Assembly: GCA_947259235.1 (NCBI GenBank)
Contig: CAMYLL010000175.1
Span: forward strand, 1-6,191
Direction: 5' to 3'
Source: an uncultured Pseudodesulfovibrio sp.
GTDB taxonomy: Bacteria; Desulfobacterota; Desulfovibrionia; Desulfovibrionales; Desulfovibrionaceae
DNA: 6,191 nucleotides
Shown piece after piece: positions 3,791 through 6,191 of the stretch. Below the pieces are notes generated by a model, which saw only the letters and a list, made by a program, of their open reading frames with translations, searched no databases and was not told the DNA's origin. The translations under genes were made by a program, and so were the position numbers. Positions within the stretch are counted from its first letter, which is position 1. Each line of letters begins with the position of its first letter.

Positions 3791-6191
3791 CTATTTCTTG
3801 TGATCCCCTTTCACGGCCAGGCTGGTCAGCTCCGCCAGACGGGTGTCCACCTGACGGTAGAGCGTGCCTGTGGGATACTGGCCGTTGCGGTCTCGCGTGC
3901 CGCAGCGCATGCCGGTGAGGATGAACATGGCCTCCTCGATGGTCTTGACCGGGAAGATGTGGAACTTGCCCTCATCCACGGCCTGAATGATCTCGTCCTT
4001 GAGCATCAGGTTGACCACGTTGTCCGCGGGCAGGATGACGCCCTGGTGACCCGTGAGCTTGCGGCGGCGGCAGACCTCGAAGAACCCCTCGATCTTGCGG
4101 TTCACGCCGCCCACGGCCATCACCGCGCCAGACTGGGAGACCGCGCCGGTGAAGGCATAGGAAAGGTTGATGGGCACGCCGGACAGGGCCGAGAGCAGGG
4201 AGGCCAGCTCCGCGCCCGAGGCGGAATCGCCCTCGATGCCCGCATAGGACTGCTCGAAGCACAGGGAGCCGGTGAAGACGATGGGCTTGTTCTGGGCGAA
4301 GAGGCGCACCAGGTAGGACTTGATGATCATCATGCCCTTGGTGTGGATGGGGCCGCCCAGCTGGGCCTCGCGCTCCAGGTCGAGGATGCCGCCGTGGCCC
4401 ACGCCCACGGTGCAGGATATCTGATGCGGCAGGCCGAACTCGTAGTCGCCGAACTGGGTCACGGACAGGCCGTTGGCCAGGCCCACGGCCTCGCCCCGGG
4501 TCCCGACCTTGATCACCAGCCGGTCGTAGTCGGTCATGAACTCCTCTTCATAGAGATTGACCCGGTAGTCCTTGGCGGCCACGGCCGCGCTCAGCTCCTT
4601 GGGGCCGACCATGTCGTGGCCGTCCATGCGGGCCATGGCCGAGGCCTCGATCATCCGCTCGCGCAGGAGCGGGATGTAGAGGGAGAGCCGCTTCTGGTCC
4701 TCCACCAGCCGGGAGCCGAAGTCCACCAGCCGGGCCATGGCGTCGCGGGTAAAGGGCAGGAGCTTCGATTCCGCCGCGATCTGGCCGATGACGTGGAGGT
4801 AGTACCTGATGTTCTCCGCATTGCGCGTGGCGGCGTGTTGCAGATGCGCCTTGAGCTTGAAATACTTGTCGAACCGGTCGTCGTTGTAGAGCAGTATCTC
4901 GTAGTGCTCGTCGGAGCCGATGAGCACCACCTTGACCTCAAGGTCGATGGGCGCGGGCTGGAGGGTGCGGGCGCGGACCTGGTCCGGGTCCACAGGGTCC
5001 TCTATGCGCGACTGGCCGGAGCGCAGGGCGCGCAGCAGCCCTTCCCAGGCGTTGGGATTGGAGAGCAGGTCCTCGATGTTGAGGATGAGGAAGCCGCCGT
5101 TGGCCCGGTGGATGGCGCCTGCCTTGATCAGGGTGAAATCCGTGTACAGGGCGCCCATCTCCGCCTCGCGCTCTATGGAGCCGAGGAGGTTGAAGGCCGT
5201 GGGATGGTCCTCCACCACCACGGGCGCGCCCTTGGTCTTGCCGTTGTCCACGAACAGGTTGACCTCGAACCGGGTGAAAAAGTCCTCGCCCGTGGGCATT
5301 CCCTCGGGCATCAGCCCGGCCAGGGAGTTGTCCTTGGGCATGAACTGGTCCACGTTGTCGAGCACCTCGTCATGCAGCGCCTGGAAGTATTCCGGCAGCC
5401 CTTGGACTCCCTTGAACTTGTCGCCGACCTTGCCAAGGCTCTCCGCCAGGACGGCCTTGGCCGCCTCGCGCTGGAGGTCGACCTCGGACTGGCGCATGTC
5501 CGCCTCGTTCTGATTGATCTTGCGCAGGATGGAGCTGACGCCGGCCAGCAGCTCCTCGCCCTTGGCCTTGAGCTTCTTGCGCAGGGCCGGGGTCAGGGAC
5601 TCGAAGTCCTTGTCCGACACCACCTGCCCGTCCACGATGGGCGAGAGCGTCAGGATGCCCTCCTCTTCCAGGCTGAGGCTGAAGCTCTCCTTCTCGGCCG
5701 TGGCGTCCATCTTGTTGAACAGCTCCTCGCGGCGCAGGTTGTGCTCCTTGACCAGCCGCTCGTGCTTCTTCTGAAAGGCGTCCTTCTCGAAGCGGGCCGG
5801 GATCTCCTGGCGGATGTGGGTCATGGCCTTGTGATGGGCCTGCTTGAACTTGCGCCCCTGTCCGGCGGGCATGGACAGGGCGATGGGCCTGTCGTTGTCC
5901 TCGAAGTTGTAGAGGTAGACCCAGTCCGGCGGGGTTTCCGCGCGGGCCGCCGCAGGGTTGAGAAAGCTCCTGACGAAATAGGTGCGGCCCATGTTCGGCT
6001 CGCCCGAGACATAGACGTTGTGCTCGTTGCCCTTGATCTCAAGGGCCAGGGACAGGGCCTGGATGGCCCGCGGCTGGAACTTGGAGTGGACGTTGCGCTC
6101 GGGAATCTCGGTGCTGTCCGCGTATGGTATCCGGGCGGGATCGAGGGCGGCGCGCAGCTTGCCGCCGCTCAGCCCTTTCACCTTCGGGGTG
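3791..6191 (-). CDS. Lon-like AAA+ ATP-dependent protease (LonB/COG1067 type), 5' end probably outside window
   Basis: At least 796 residues counted from GTG 6181. The frame stays open to the window edge (codons ACC CCG AAG before it), and the GTG has no ribosome-binding site, so the true start is probably just outside. The protein resembles cytoplasmic Lon-related proteases that lack the long LonA N-terminal domain. Residues 11-45 are the family's start (ALDPARIPY). The P-loop is GEPNMGRT (60-67), with Arg66 where Lys is usual. A charged, coiled-coil-like insertion spans about 110-250. HRANGGFLILNIEDLL (358-373) covers the Walker B region, with Asn368 in place of Asp. The protease domain (about 550-760) has EGDSASG with nucleophile Ser653 and GGVNRKIEGFF with Lys696. 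Their spacing of 43 is the same as Ser679-Lys722 of E. coli Lon. It degrades misfolded or regulatory proteins; targets are unknown. It is first of the visible minus-strand cluster. Confidence 0.92.
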   Translation of the reverse strand, partial: TPKVKGLSGGKLRAALDPARIPYADSTEIPERNVHSKFQPRAIQALSLALEIKGNEHNVYVSGEPNMGRTYFVRSFLNPAAARAETPPDWVYLYNFEDNDRPIALSMPAGQGRKFKQAHHKAMTHIRQEIPARFEKDAFQKKHERLVKEHNLRREELFNKMDATAEKESFSLSLEEEGILTLSPIVDGQVVSDKDFESLTPALRKKLKAKGEELLAGVSSILRKINQNEADMRQSEVDLQREAAKAVLAESLGKVGDKFKGVQGLPEYFQALHDEVLDNVDQFMPKDNSLAGLMPEGMPTGEDFFTRFEVNLFVDNGKTKGAPVVVEDHPTAFNLLGSIEREAEMGALYTDFTLIKAGAIHRANGGFLILNIEDLLSNPNAWEGLLRALRSGQSRIEDPVDPDQVRARTLQPAPIDLEVKVVLIGSDEHYEILLYNDDRFDKYFKLKAHLQHAATRNAENIRYYLHVIGQIAAESKLLPFTRDAMARLVDFGSRLVEDQKRLSLYIPLLRERMIEASAMARMDGHDMVGPKELSAAVAAKDYRVNLYEEEFMTDYDRLVIKVGTRGEAVGLANGLSVTQFGDYEFGLPHQISCTVGVGHGGILDLEREAQLGGPIHTKGMMIIKSYLVRLFAQNKPIVFTGSLCFEQSYAGIEGDSASGAELASLLSALSGVPINLSYAFTGAVSQSGAVMAVGGVNRKIEGFFEVCRRRKLTGHQGVILPADNVVNLMLKDEIIQAVDEGKFHIFPVKTIEEAMFILTGMRCGTRDRNGQYPTGTLYRQVDTRLAELTSLAVKGDHKK

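Overview
The window is a GC-rich bacterial segment that reads like a Desulfovibrionales (Desulfovibrio/Pseudodesulfovibrio-type) chromosome. That placement is an inference from how the RsmG, RlmH and Lon-like proteins read and from gene order; nothing here proves the taxon. Most of the window is housekeeping. I did not find a defence system, CRISPR array, transposase, integrase, tRNA or rRNA.

Left part, plus strand: the last 26 codons of a PP2C/SpoIIE-type phosphatase gene (1-81), then rsmG (151-816), which encodes a 16S rRNA m7G methyltransferase, then a good intrinsic terminator (933-956). Just behind that terminator starts a gene for an unrecognised 132-residue protein (974-1372). Its ribosome-binding site lies directly after the terminator, so it needs read-through or a promoter inside the terminator.

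Middle part (about 1373-2359): the accessory-looking section. A gene-free stretch (1373-1660) is unusually rich in inverted repeats, including a hairpin closed by a C(UUCG)G tetraloop and a strong hairpin that best fits a terminator for the minus-strand gene next to it. That gene (1661-2209) encodes a small lipoprotein. It has about 43% G+C over four counted lines, against about 70% in a counted line of the lon-like gene, so it may have been acquired. Its promoter appears to sit inside a terminator hairpin, giving a nearly leaderless mRNA.

Right part, minus strand (6191 down to 2360): a tight four-gene cluster in the order Lon-like protease (5' end outside the window), calcineurin-type metallophosphoesterase, rlmH (23S rRNA pseudouridine-1915 methyltransferase) and an acidic 84-residue protein of unknown function. 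The phosphoesterase stop and rlmH start share one base, and the 84-residue gene begins 12 bases after the rlmH stop, so the last three are very probably co-translated. Thus two ribosome methyltransferase loci, rsmG and rlmH, converge on the accessory segment.
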